19,363 nt of DNA from an uncultured Lachnospiraceae bacterium (GCA_910588825.1 CAJURF010000070.1:1-19363), one strand, 5' to 3'; counted from the stretch's first letter, positions 1-7,550 are shown. The notes: a model not told the origin generated them from the letters alone. Numbers and translations: made by a program.

Positions 1-247
1 TTTCTTTTTCCTGTTCCTTAACCTGCTGGCGGAGCTGAAGAAGTTCCTCGTTAAGCGTCATGGCGCTTTGCGGGGTTTGTGAACCTGCCCCAAGGTCGAG
101 ACTGCCAAGGCGGTTGGCCCGTACCCAGCCATACATGGTATTCTTTGGAACCCCCAGTTCTTTAGCGGCCTTTGCTTGTCCGATTTCCTTTGCCAGTTTC
201 ACTGCCTGTACTTTGTATTCATGGTCGTATTGCCTGTTTTCTGCCAT
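1..247 (-). CDS. IS3-family transposase OrfA (partial, runs off left edge)
   Basis: This is the DNA-binding first ORF of an IS3-type insertion sequence. In that family it supplies the helix-turn-helix that recognises the element's ends, and it is normally followed by an overlapping OrfB with the DDE integrase core, which would lie outside the window. The 82 visible residues begin MAENRQYDHEYKVQAV and contain the HTH signature AKAAKELGVPKNTMYGWV, then the start of a Gln/Glu/Lys-rich leucine-zipper-like helix (LNEELLQLRQQVKEQ). The ATG is supported by AAGGAG about 9 bases upstream on the minus strand. The family call is confident. The exact IS group cannot be set without OrfB and both ends. Confidence 0.88.
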   Translation of the reverse strand, partial: MAENRQYDHEYKVQAVKLAKEIGQAKAAKELGVPKNTMYGWVRANRLGSLDLGAGSQTPQSAMTLNEELLQLRQQVKEQEKE

Positions 248-338
248 TTTTGTTCACTCCTTATTCTCTTGATTATACCTCAAATCCTTGAGAATGGGGT
301 GTCAACTTTTTTTATACCACATCACACTTTATTTTACA
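1..338 (-). mobile_element. Partial IS3-family insertion sequence, left-hand portion of window
   Basis: The OrfA gene defines the element. Its upstream end lies between the OrfA start at 247 and the stop of the next gene at 412. IS3 elements usually end in TG...CA, and a plausible terminal CA falls at 337-338 after an A/T-rich stretch, so the boundary is put there tentatively. The opposite end and any target duplication are not visible. The element would sit about 75 bases downstream of the neighbouring minus-strand gene without breaking it. Confidence 0.45.
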
Positions 339-411
339 CTCCCGATACAAGTGCAATATCAATACCCCATTCACTTCCATCGGAACTATATCCTATAACC
401 CATGTTATTGT

Positions 412-2325
412 TTACCCTCTGATTCTTACATTCTCAGGATCATAGAATACCCGGTCAGACAGAACTGCCTTATAACCATGGATGCTGACAGTATCACCTG
501 GTTTTGCAGCGTCAGTATCAATCAGACAGTAACCAATAACCTTCTCTACCGTGTATCCGTAGGTATAGCAGGTAATGCGGCCGATTTTCTTCGTATCTTT
601 AAACACCTTGCTTTCAAACTGGAGAGCTGCTTTCGCATCGTCGATCATGAAGCCCATCATGGTTCTTTTCGGACCGCCTTCTGCCTTGATTTTCTCAAGC
701 ACATCCCTGCCGATGAAGTCCTTGCACCAGTCGATGGTCCAGTCAAATCCTGCCTCAAGGGGATTCAGTCTCTCCAGATCGCTCATCAGAACATATCCCT
801 TTTCCTTAGGAAGGCTGGTTATGATCACATCTGTAGTGATGCGTTGAATATTGTACTCTTTGCCGCACTCCTCCAGCTTGGTCTCTACCAACAGCTCATT
901 ATCCGGGTCACAGTAGATTTCATATCCAAGCTCGCCGGTATAACCACAGCGGGCAATCTTGACTGGATGACCATTGATTGCATTGTCACAGATTGTATAG
1001 AACTTCTGGTCAGTAATGTCCTTCTCAAGCACCGCATTCAGTACTTTACGGGAGTCAGGGCCCTGTACGGCATACATGGTTTTGTCACAGGTGATTTCTC
1101 TGTAGGATACATCCTCATCCTGTTTATTCATGTCAAACCAGATAAACATCTTGTCAATCTTCAGAGTAGATACCCAGTACTTGTCTTCCTCCGGACGAAA
1201 TACGATCACATCGTCGATGATGATGCCGTCCCTGTTCAGCATAGTCATGTACTTAGCCTGTGTTGTCTTGATTTTGCCGACACCCTCAACCATCATACGG
1301 TCAAGGAACTTAGCTGCGTCTTTTCCAGTAACTTCCATAAGTTCATGTGTAAAGTCATAATAACCAACAGAGTTACGCACATAGTTATGCTCTTTTCCAG
1401 CCTGTACATCATTTTTACGTACATAGTCATTATCCCTGATTGGACGCCAGATCATCTCTCTAAGCAGCTCTGTCAATTCTTTCTTAACTTCTCCATTCGC
1501 AGCAGGATTGGAATTGCGGATCCAACTCTTGTTGAGGAGCATGAGTCTCTTGTACTCTTTCTTTGTCATGCGGCCTCTGTGAAGCTCGGAAGTCATCCAT
1601 GATTCAAAGGAACCCTTCCACTCTTTTTCATCGCCGATGGTACTTGGGCATGGCAGAATTCTGTTTTGGTCAATCAGACCGTAGTTCATACGCGCCGGGC
1701 TTCCGGTCAGTGACATCTCAAATACCAGGTCTGTTCCACCAATACCCAACTGATATTTACTATGTCTGTCACGGTCGAGAGCTTCCTTGTCAACGCTCAT
1801 ACCAACGATCTCAACAACGAATATTGTTGTATTGGAAACTTCCACTTCATCGATAACGCGTGCTTCCAGGTTGGATATACATTCCTTGATGCCGGCTGGC
1901 TTAACCTTCTTTGATGGAAGCGGGGTAAACTTAGCAACATCCATCTCGCTGATGCCATAGGGAAGCGGACAGCAGGCAATGGTACTTTCCTTTAATTGTC
2001 TTGCGTTTGCATAGCTGATAACGCATTCCTTATTCAGTTTCAGATTACGGTTGGTGTTGCGGGTATGCTGTACACCGATGGTGTAGTAATGTCTTCCCCA
2101 GGGATGCTCTCCCCAGCAGCAGGTTCCGAGAGAGATCGGAGCCACATTCGAATTGCCGTACTCATCGAGTGTGGAGATATAGTAGATTGGAATCGGCGGC
2201 TCGATCCAACGCATGTTAAAATCTGTGTAATCATAAACATCTACACACTCGCCTGTGCCCTCAACTTCCTCTCTGTTTTTGAAGATCTCCAAAAGGTCAA
2301 AAAATTTGAATTCCTGTCCGTACAT
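412..2325 (-). CDS. Flavin-reductase-like / GcvT-like (aminomethyltransferase) fusion protein
   Basis: This 637-residue protein has two parts. Residues about 35-230 resemble the flavin reductase-like FMN-binding split-barrel family (VAPISLGTCCW, then TIGVQHTRNTNRNLKLN). Residues about 310-637 resemble the glycine-cleavage T protein: GYYDFTHELMEVTGKDAAKF near 321, GIIIDDVIVFR at 367, YAVQGPDSRKVL at 418, CGYTGELGYEIY at 460 and NPLEAGFDW at 521. GcvT relatives use tetrahydrofolate to accept one-carbon units, and some act as O- or S-demethylases (DmdA, LigM) rather than in glycine cleavage. No gcvH, gcvP or lpd is nearby, so a stand-alone folate-dependent demethylase joined to a flavin module is more likely than true GcvT. 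The substrate cannot be read from sequence. The ATG has a strong AGGAGG 8 bases upstream and a good promoter. It is complete, with no frameshift seen. Confidence 0.8.
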   Translation of the reverse strand: MYGQEFKFFDLLEIFKNREEVEGTGECVDVYDYTDFNMRWIEPPIPIYYISTLDEYGNSNVAPISLGTCCWGEHPWGRHYYTIGVQHTRNTNRNLKLNKECVISYANARQLKESTIACCPLPYGISEMDVAKFTPLPSKKVKPAGIKECISNLEARVIDEVEVSNTTIFVVEIVGMSVDKEALDRDRHSKYQLGIGGTDLVFEMSLTGSPARMNYGLIDQNRILPCPSTIGDEKEWKGSFESWMTSELHRGRMTKKEYKRLMLLNKSWIRNSNPAANGEVKKELTELLREMIWRPIRDNDYVRKNDVQAGKEHNYVRNSVGYYDFTHELMEVTGKDAAKFLDRMMVEGVGKIKTTQAKYMTMLNRDGIIIDDVIVFRPEEDKYWVSTLKIDKMFIWFDMNKQDEDVSYREITCDKTMYAVQGPDSRKVLNAVLEKDITDQKFYTICDNAINGHPVKIARCGYTGELGYEIYCDPDNELLVETKLEECGKEYNIQRITTDVIITSLPKEKGYVLMSDLERLNPLEAGFDWTIDWCKDFIGRDVLEKIKAEGGPKRTMMGFMIDDAKAALQFESKVFKDTKKIGRITCYTYGYTVEKVIGYCLIDTDAAKPGDTVSIHGYKAVLSDRVFYDPENVRIRG

Positions 2326-2378
2326 TATTTTTCCTCCTAAATTATTTGTTTCTGAAGTAATTTTTTCTTGTTGAACTC

Positions 2379-2407
2379 ACTATAGCATGGGCGCCCTTTG
2401 GGAACAA
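2379..2407 (-). promoter_or_regulatory. Promoter for the flavin-reductase/GcvT gene
   Basis: On the minus strand TTGTTC (2407-2402) is separated by exactly 17 bases from TATAGT (2384-2379), with TGC just before the -10, which makes an extended -10 box. Transcription would start about 45-50 bases before the ATG. A near-palindrome TGAAACGTTTTA at 2443-2454, one base off a CG-centred LacI-type operator, lies upstream. Its role is speculative. Confidence 0.6.
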
Positions 2408-2557
2408 CAGAAGCAGGAATGCAAATCGCAAAAACAATTTAATGAAACGTTTTAATGTGTATGAGGTTGACACATTCCTCTGGGTCTTCACTGCAATGTA
2501 AAATACTTCTGGAAATGGCATGGCCGTACTTGCCCGTTCATTGCATGGAAAACGAAA

Positions 2558-2577
2558 ACTTGTATTGAATTACAAGT
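2558..2577. promoter_or_regulatory. Perfect inverted repeat, candidate operator
   Basis: ACTTGTA and TACAAGT form perfect 7-base arms around a 6-base spacer, ending 3 bases before the -35 box of the promoter for the Ser-rich protein and radical SAM pair. The position and the two-turn size fit a dimeric regulator site. The regulator is unknown. Confidence 0.45.
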
Positions 2578-2580
2578 CCA

Positions 2581-2609
2581 ATGACAGGGGCCGGCTGACA
2601 GGTTATACT
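2581..2609 (+). promoter_or_regulatory. Promoter for the NSSSSSF protein / radical SAM pair
   Basis: ATGACA (2581-2586), a 17-base spacer, and TATACT (2604-2609) form a sigma-70-type promoter. The predicted leader is about 35 bases long and ends at the GGAGG site ahead of the ATG at 2651. The rest of the 2326-2650 gap holds the divergent promoter and the inverted repeat. No other gene is seen there. Confidence 0.55.
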
Positions 2610-2650
2610 CATAATGATTACAAAAAAACACCACATTGGAGGAAACATTC

Positions 2651-3025
2651 ATGAAAATTCGAACAGACTTTGTGACAAATTCAAGCAGTAGCAGTTTCAT
2701 TATCGCCCGGGACGAAGAACTCTCCCAGACACTCAAAGATGTGATCATCAACTTTGTTTTGGAAGAAATGCTGGGTAAGAAGATGCTGGCTCCTGGCAGT
2801 ACAGAGGACCAGATTCAGAAAGTATTTGAAGACGAATACATCAATGAAGATTACCAAAAGGAAATCAGAAAAGCACTGCAGGAGGGCAAATCCATCTATG
2901 GAGACTGTGTCTGCTTTGAGTGCTGCGAGTATGACTATGCGGAGCTGCTGGAAAGACTGTGGAAGCGGCTGGAAGAATCCGGCGGCGGAAACTTTGTGAC
3001 TATAGACGGAGACCTGAGTTATTAA
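2651..3025 (+). CDS. Small protein with MKIRTDFVTNSSSSSF start and a Cys cluster, unknown function
   Basis: A 124-residue protein beginning with MKIRTDFVTNSSSSSFIIA. From memory this start recurs in uncharacterised Clostridia proteins, but I know no established function. The body is acidic and helical (EELSQTLKDVIINFVLEEM), followed by a tight Cys cluster DCVCFECCEYDY with Cys at 86, 88, 91 and 92, and a Gly-rich end. The ATG at 2651 is chosen because GGAGG lies 8 bases upstream; the in-frame TTG at 2636 lacks such a site. No signal peptide or membrane segment is seen. The radical SAM gene starts 22 bases after its stop, so the two are probably co-transcribed. It could be a substrate or partner of that enzyme, or a metal-binding protein. 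This is inferred from position only. Confidence 0.75.
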   Translation: MKIRTDFVTNSSSSSFIIARDEELSQTLKDVIINFVLEEMLGKKMLAPGSTEDQIQKVFEDEYINEDYQKEIRKALQEGKSIYGDCVCFECCEYDYAELLERLWKRLEESGGGNFVTIDGDLSY

Positions 3026-3047
3026 GGATTTGTGGATGGCATAAACT

Positions 3048-4109
3048 ATGAAAATAAGAAAAGAAAAAGACTTCCTGTCATTTTTTGACGAAAACACCGG
3101 GAAATACTTCCGCACTGGCATTATAAAAGATGGAACCGACACAGGAACTGATCCATTTATGGCATCTTTTCCCGAATTATTAGATGTGGGAATTATGGGG
3201 CACTGCATCCATGGGCAGAAAAGACTGTGCATAAAAGCCGGAATCGAATGTTATCAAAACGGTCTTCACCGCCAGGACGCCAACATGCGCCTGTCGGATT
3301 TCGAAAACATCGCCGCCCAGTGTAAGGGCCGGACTTATCAATTTGCTCTGGGCGGCTGTGGAGACCCGGACCAGCACGAACATTTTCGTGAGATTCTTGA
3401 AATCTGCCATCAGGTGGGTATTGTGCCAAATTTTACAACTTCCGGTCTGGGAATGACAGAAGATACTGCCTCTCTCTGCCGCCGGTACTGCGGTGCCGCA
3501 GCAGTGAGCTGGTACCGCAGTGAATATACCTGCCGGGCAGTCCGCCTGCTGCTCAAATCCGGGGTAAAGACAAATATCCATTATGTCCTGAATAAAAATA
3601 CCGTAGATGAAGCCATAGAATGTTTGAAAAACCATACCTTCCCGGCAGGTATTAACGCTGTGGTCTTTCTTTTGCACAAGCCAGTGGGCCTTGGCAGAGA
3701 GCAGAATATGATTTCCACAGAACATCGGCAGTTCCAGCATCTGATTCAGTTGGCTGTCTCCGGAAAAACCGGTTATAAAATCGGATTCGATTCCTGTACA
3801 GTGCCGGCTTTAGTCAATACTCCTGGAAATATCAATATGGACAGTATAGACACCTGTGAGGCCGCCCGCTGGTCAGCCTATATTTCTCCGGATATGCAGA
3901 TGATGCCCTGCAGTTTCGACAATCAGGACCTGCGCTGGTCCGTCAGCCTGAAAAACCATACAATAGAAGATGCATGGAAAAGCAGAGAATTTGATGATTT
4001 TCGAGCTCAGCTCCAGACCGCATGCCCCAGCTGTCCCAAGCGTATTTCCTGTATGGGCGGATGTCCAATCAGGCCGGAAATTGTGCTCTGCGATAAGAAA
4101 ATATCGTAA
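3048..4109 (+). CDS. Radical SAM/SPASM protein with atypical N-terminal Cys motif
   Basis: A 353-residue protein with the layout of a radical SAM enzyme carrying a C-terminal SPASM domain. The usual CxxxCxxC is absent. The only N-terminal Cys group in that place is C53-x7-C61-x6-C68 (GHCIHGQKRLC, then IECYQNG). Later core features are present: GGCGDPDQHEHF at 102-113 in the GGEP position, a strand FTTSGLGM, and TNIHYVLNKNTVDEAIECL near 175. The SPASM part has C270 and C288, then C326-x2-C329-x5-C335-x3-C339 and C348, the standard spacing for two auxiliary 4Fe-4S clusters. SPASM enzymes commonly modify peptides or proteins, so the small Cys-cluster protein just upstream is a candidate substrate. 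The ATG has only a weak site before it (TGGATGG), which suggests coupling to the upstream gene. The substrate is not predicted. Confidence 0.8.
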   Translation: MKIRKEKDFLSFFDENTGKYFRTGIIKDGTDTGTDPFMASFPELLDVGIMGHCIHGQKRLCIKAGIECYQNGLHRQDANMRLSDFENIAAQCKGRTYQFALGGCGDPDQHEHFREILEICHQVGIVPNFTTSGLGMTEDTASLCRRYCGAAAVSWYRSEYTCRAVRLLLKSGVKTNIHYVLNKNTVDEAIECLKNHTFPAGINAVVFLLHKPVGLGREQNMISTEHRQFQHLIQLAVSGKTGYKIGFDSCTVPALVNTPGNINMDSIDTCEAARWSAYISPDMQMMPCSFDNQDLRWSVSLKNHTIEDAWKSREFDDFRAQLQTACPSCPKRISCMGGCPIRPEIVLCDKKIS

Positions 4110-4230
4110 AAACGTAAGCTTTTGTAATTAGAAAGGTCCGCACCAACAATACAAACCTCCGGCTAAGGAGCTGTAAAAAAATAACTGCTACATTTTTCTA
4201 CAACTCCTCAGTCGGGAAACAAACGGGGCT
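4110..4230. repeat. Imperfect long inverted repeat downstream of the radical SAM gene
   Basis: Within this gap, 17-base arms at 4159-4175 (CCGGCTAAGGAGCTGTA) and 4199-4215 match at 14 of 17 positions once reverse-complemented, and A/T-rich inner flanks lengthen the pairing. No U-tract follows on either strand, so it is not a standard intrinsic terminator. It may be a palindromic intergenic repeat or a small non-autonomous element. Nothing else was seen in the gap. Confidence 0.45.
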
Positions 4231-4428
4231 TTAATAACTGTCAGCAGCCGTCTCCTCTGCGATCCACTCTTTAAGTTTTTTCTGAAGTTCTTCCTTATCA
4301 GGCAAATACAACTCATACTTTGAAGCGTAGATATTGAAATCCGCTGGCAGGGTCAGTTCGACAAGCGCGTCACTTTTCTGCTGGCAGAGCAGCACGCCAA
4401 TTGTTGGATTTTTTCGAGTTTTTTCATA
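4231..4428 (-). pseudogene. C-terminal remnant of a DUF1016/YhcG-like PDDEXK nuclease
   Basis: On the minus strand an open frame ending at the TAA at 4231-4233 reads KNPTIGVLLCQQKSDALVEL and then IYASKYELYLPDKEEL, close to the C-terminal end of DUF1016 (YhcG) proteins, where NPTIGxLLC is a hallmark. Only about 65 residues remain. The bulk of the protein is missing and there is no start codon or ribosome site. It abuts the end of the dynamin-like remnant in a different frame, so the junction looks like a deletion scar. YhcG-type proteins are common in accessory and defence islands. Confidence 0.7.
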
Positions 4429-5921
4429 TTTTCTTCATCTCGATTTGCCCCAACATAATTCCAGCTGCTGTTACTAGAAATTCCAGAATTCTGCAATGCT
4501 TTTCTATACACAAAGGTACCTGTCTTTCTTCCTCGCCCTCAACATACTCATAAACGAGTTTTGCATTGACAGCTTCTTCAACAAGCATTGTCCTTGCTGG
4601 ATTTTCTTCCCAGGGATGCGCTCCAATGCCAATTCCACGATCCTGGCTGACTGATTTTAAAATAACACGGTAAATATAGCGAATAATATCCTGCTTCCAT
4701 TCCTCAGGGACATTATCTGCTGTAAATCTTGAAAAATAGTCGTCTAAAAGTTTAACTTCTTTTTCATATGCTCTGGATAGGTCATTGTAGATTCTATAAT
4801 GGTCTCCGGTCATCACGCGATAGTGGCCTTCATTCTTAAATTTATCAAGGGTATATTCTTCATCCCCATCTCCAAGTGTATGTTTCGCAATTGCTTTAAC
4901 AAATTTAAAATATCATCAACTGCATTCCCCCCATGCAGGCGAATCACCTTCTGGAACCGTTCTTTCTCCTGCTGTTCCGCTTCTTCCGTCTTAAATGCCG
5001 CCTTAAACCGGCCATCCAGTTCTTTCAGAAATAGTTCTTCTGAAAGGGTAAGCTCCTCAGCATCCATAGTGGGAAACATCACAGTATTTTCCGCAAGATT
5101 TAAGATTTCTGAATCTGTATTGATAACAGCTCCCTTGAGCCCGCTGAACAAATGCTCAAACTCTGCCATGTTTTTTTTGCTTCCCTGCTTTTTTGTTCAT
5201 ATTTCACTTCCGTTTGTATCACAGCTTCCTTTTTAAATAAAAAGATAACTTTTGAGGAAGCTGTGTAGGGCTTTAATTCCGTCACAATCTTTTCCAGCGT
5301 CCGTGCTTCCTTTTCATTGTCAGGCCTTAATATAATAATATACAAATCTGCCTTAGAAAGCTTTGTTGCCGCAATTTCCCCGGATACTCCCGGTGTATCC
5401 ATAACTTCTACTCTCCGCAGTGATGCTTCCCGCATGATATCTCTCAAAAATCCACCAGGCCTCAAATATACTGAAATATATGTATCGCTTGCTTTCCTGC
5501 CTTCATATCTGCTTTCCATCACCCGCATCTGCCGGATAATTTCTTCTATTGCTTCCATTTTTGTTTTTGCATCATCATCCTCAAAGTAATATTGCTTTCC
5601 GAGCACCGAACTTACTGATTCTTTCAGCTCCTGTAACTCCTCATTTTCATCTTCAGATTTATATATCGAATTGAAATCCGTATGAAATTCAAAACATTCG
5701 TTAAATTGCGCATCAATAAAAACATTCTGTACAGGACAGACAGTTTTATCCTTTCCATTGGAGCAAAATACCTCATTGTGCTCCTTACGGCTTTTTGCTA
5801 ATATAGATATTAAAAAAGATTTACCATTCCTGGCTCTGCCCAAAATTGCAATCTTTCCGGTTCTTCCCTGTGTTTCTGGAAAAATTTCAAATTCCAGTAC
5901 GGCAGGAAAACCGGCTGGATT
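4424..5921 (-). pseudogene. Dynamin-like GTPase, frameshifted and lacking a start
   Basis: Three consecutive minus-strand frames join into one protein-like sequence. The first has a P-loop GRARNGKS preceded by KIAIL, and a G3 motif VEVMDTPGVSG, as in bacterial dynamin-like or other large P-loop GTPases. The frame is lost near 5170 in a run of eight A (EAKK, then NMAEFEHLFSGLKG one frame over). It is lost again between about 4840 and 4910, where LGDGDEEYTLDKFKNEGHYR is encoded in the third frame, leading into VMTGDHYRIYNDLSRAYEKE. The frame is open upstream only to a TGA at 5922-5924 and has no ATG with a ribosome site, so the N-terminus is also damaged. The C-terminal part is helical, fitting a dynamin stalk. 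Family assignment rests on the GTPase motifs; decay is seen directly. Confidence 0.65.
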
Positions 5922-6007
5922 TCAGAGGATTCCGGACAGTTTTGCGGTGTAATGCGCCGCTGTGCAGGAGGATTCTTTGGATAATATTTGATATGCCAGG
6001 GCAGTGT

Positions 6008-6057
6008 AAAACAGGCCGGAAAGCCCCTTCTCTCACGGAGATTGCTTTCCAGCCTGT
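6008..6057 (-). terminator. Intrinsic terminator of the UroD-family gene
   Basis: Arms at 6011-6024 and 6044-6057 pair over 14 positions. The single non-Watson-Crick position is G-U on the minus-strand RNA but C-A on the plus strand. A short U-run follows on the minus strand. It sits just past the stop at 6066. Confidence 0.75.
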
Positions 6058-6065
6058 CTGTACCA

Positions 6066-7328
6066 TTAAAATCTAAACTCATCTGCCGCCTCAAAACATG
6101 CGGCAATATTCTCTGCGGGTACATTTCCCATAATATTGTGAATGGTGTTAAACACATATCCGCCGCCTCTTGCCAGAATATCCAGACGCGCTTTCACCTG
6201 GGCCTTCACCTGTTCTGGTGTGCCTGTGGGGAGCAGTCCCTGGGTATCCACACCGCCGCCCCAGAATGTGATTCGGCTGCCGTATTTGTCTTTCAGCTGG
6301 CGGGCGTCCATGCCTGCCGCTGAGAGCTGTACCGGATTCAATACATCCACTCCCATGTCAATAAAGTCTTCAATGAACACCTCAATGGCGCCGCAGCAAT
6401 GATAATGGGTTTTCCAGGACGTGTTGTCATGCACCCAGTCATTCATTTTCCTGTAATACGGTTTGTACAGTGTGCGGAAAGTATCCAGAGACATAATGGG
6501 TCCCACCTGAGTTCCAAAATCTGTACCGCTGATATTGATCACATCAATGTTATCGCCCACAGCCTGATGATAGATCTCTAGACTTTTCAGTGCATTGTCT
6601 GTCCACATTTCAAAAACAGCCTTGATATATTCCGGATACAAAAGCTGTGCCATACACCAATCCTGATAGGTGCGGATTCCCTTAGGCTCCAGCACGCCTC
6701 CTCCTGGTATGGCAGACGGGTCGCCGATGCCGCCCATGCCAAAACATCCAAAAATGGCTTTATCCGTAGTCTCCCTGAGCAGTTTCGCGTTTTCCTCGTA
6801 CCACCTGGCGTCTTCCTGGGAAATGGGCTTGAAATCTTCCTTAAAATCTTCCTCCGGTGTCAGATTATCCTCATCATAACCAGGGGAACGGGGGATTGCG
6901 TCAAAGAAATATCCGCCCTCCGGCATCACATAGCTTGGATCATAGCTGTCATTTCCCTGTGGATATAAAAAACTCCTGCCCTTTTCATCCACTTTATACT
7001 TGTGAGCTGCCGAAATCTTCACCGGTGTGCCGTCCGGCATGGTGAAATCCTGCATAGGGCCGTGGAGAGGAACACCTGCACAGTCATTTGCCGAATTCAG
7101 GCCGATTACGTCAATATGCATCCTTTCCATAATATCCGGCTCCATGGTTCCAATCATCTGGGAAGTCTCGTAGATCTGGATGGGCCGTTTCTCTAGGCCG
7201 TAATATTCCCTCAGACGGTAAAGGGCGCAGGCGCTGATGCCGGAATTGTAGGTGGCTCCCAGGTCAATGGGCACTTTATCTGGTTCTTTGTGTGCAAGGG
7301 CTGTCAATACACGTTCTCTTGAAGTCAT
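6066..7328 (-). CDS. Uroporphyrinogen decarboxylase family protein, methyltransferase-like
   Basis: A 420-residue member of the UroD superfamily. Features typical of its MtaA/MtbA-like branch are visible: the start MTSRERVLTALAHKEPDKVP, a HYHCCG motif with H310 and C311/C312 where cobamide-dependent methyltransferases place zinc ligands, TFWGGGVDTQ near 354, and GGGYVFNTIHNIMGNVP near 388. The Arg-rich N-terminal signature of genuine heme-pathway UroD (MRQAGR) is absent, so this is unlikely to be hemE. The likely chemistry is zinc-assisted methyl transfer to or from a corrinoid or thiol, but no corrinoid protein gene is present and the substrate is unknown. AAGGAG lies 9 bases before the ATG. 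It is downstream of the sugar transporter operon but separated by a terminator, so it probably has its own promoter. Confidence 0.8.
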   Translation of the reverse strand: MTSRERVLTALAHKEPDKVPIDLGATYNSGISACALYRLREYYGLEKRPIQIYETSQMIGTMEPDIMERMHIDVIGLNSANDCAGVPLHGPMQDFTMPDGTPVKISAAHKYKVDEKGRSFLYPQGNDSYDPSYVMPEGGYFFDAIPRSPGYDEDNLTPEEDFKEDFKPISQEDARWYEENAKLLRETTDKAIFGCFGMGGIGDPSAIPGGGVLEPKGIRTYQDWCMAQLLYPEYIKAVFEMWTDNALKSLEIYHQAVGDNIDVINISGTDFGTQVGPIMSLDTFRTLYKPYYRKMNDWVHDNTSWKTHYHCCGAIEVFIEDFIDMGVDVLNPVQLSAAGMDARQLKDKYGSRITFWGGGVDTQGLLPTGTPEQVKAQVKARLDILARGGGYVFNTIHNIMGNVPAENIAACFEAADEFRF

Positions 7329-7432
7329 GGTTAAATTCTCCTTTTTTCTGTTATCTTGATTTTATTCTTTGCCATTTTCCTCTTGCTATTATTGACAGTT
7401 TATCAGATCTCCCTCTGTATTTCTGTATAGGT

Positions 7433-7461
7433 TCTTGACTAAAAACAGTGATATCTTGACT
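7433..7461. promoter_or_regulatory. Direct repeat TCTTGACT x2, candidate regulator site
   Basis: TCTTGACT occurs at 7433-7440 and again at 7454-7461, so the starts are 21 bases apart, two helical turns. AraC-type regulators often bind such direct repeats. The site lies about 105-130 bases upstream of the UroD-family ATG and downstream of the transporter terminator. No clear -35/-10 pair was found in the remaining sequence, which would fit activator dependence. Confidence 0.4.
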
Positions 7462-7468
7462 TTTTGTT

Positions 7469-7515
7469 AAAAAGACAAAGAAAGAGCACAGCCGCGCACC
7501 ACTGTACTCTTTCTT
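7469..7515 (-). terminator. Intrinsic terminator of the sugar ABC transporter operon
   Basis: Arms AAGAAAGAGCACAG (7478-7491) and CTGTACTCTTTCTT (7502-7515) pair over 14 positions, with the one imperfect position being G-U only on the minus-strand RNA. TGTCTTTTT follows on that strand. It lies 36 bases past the lipoprotein stop codon. Confidence 0.8.
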
Positions 7516-7550
7516 CGTTCAAATGCTAAAAAAGTGGGCGTTACTTTATT

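Noticed and set aside
272..305. TTGACA and TATAAT upstream of OrfA as a resident promoter
   Set aside because: Both boxes are good, but they are 22 bases apart, too far for a normal promoter, so it was not listed.
478..1602. 374-residue open frame on the plus strand
   Set aside because: It is antisense to the flavin-reductase/GcvT gene, where the domain motifs read clearly on the minus strand.
412..2325. True glycine-cleavage T protein (gcvT)
   Set aside because: It has an extra N-terminal flavin-reductase-like domain, and no other glycine-cleavage genes are nearby.
2443..2454. CcpA cre site at TGAAACGTTTTA
   Set aside because: It is one base shorter than the cre core and imperfect in symmetry. 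A LacI-type operator is only weakly possible.
5160..5180. Programmed -1 frameshift at the run of eight A in the dynamin-like gene
   Set aside because: A -1 shift would indeed join the frames, but a second shift downstream and a missing start show general decay.
6066..7328. hemE, the heme-pathway uroporphyrinogen decarboxylase
   Set aside because: The N-terminal arginine signature is absent, and the HxC-type motif fits the methyltransferase branch.
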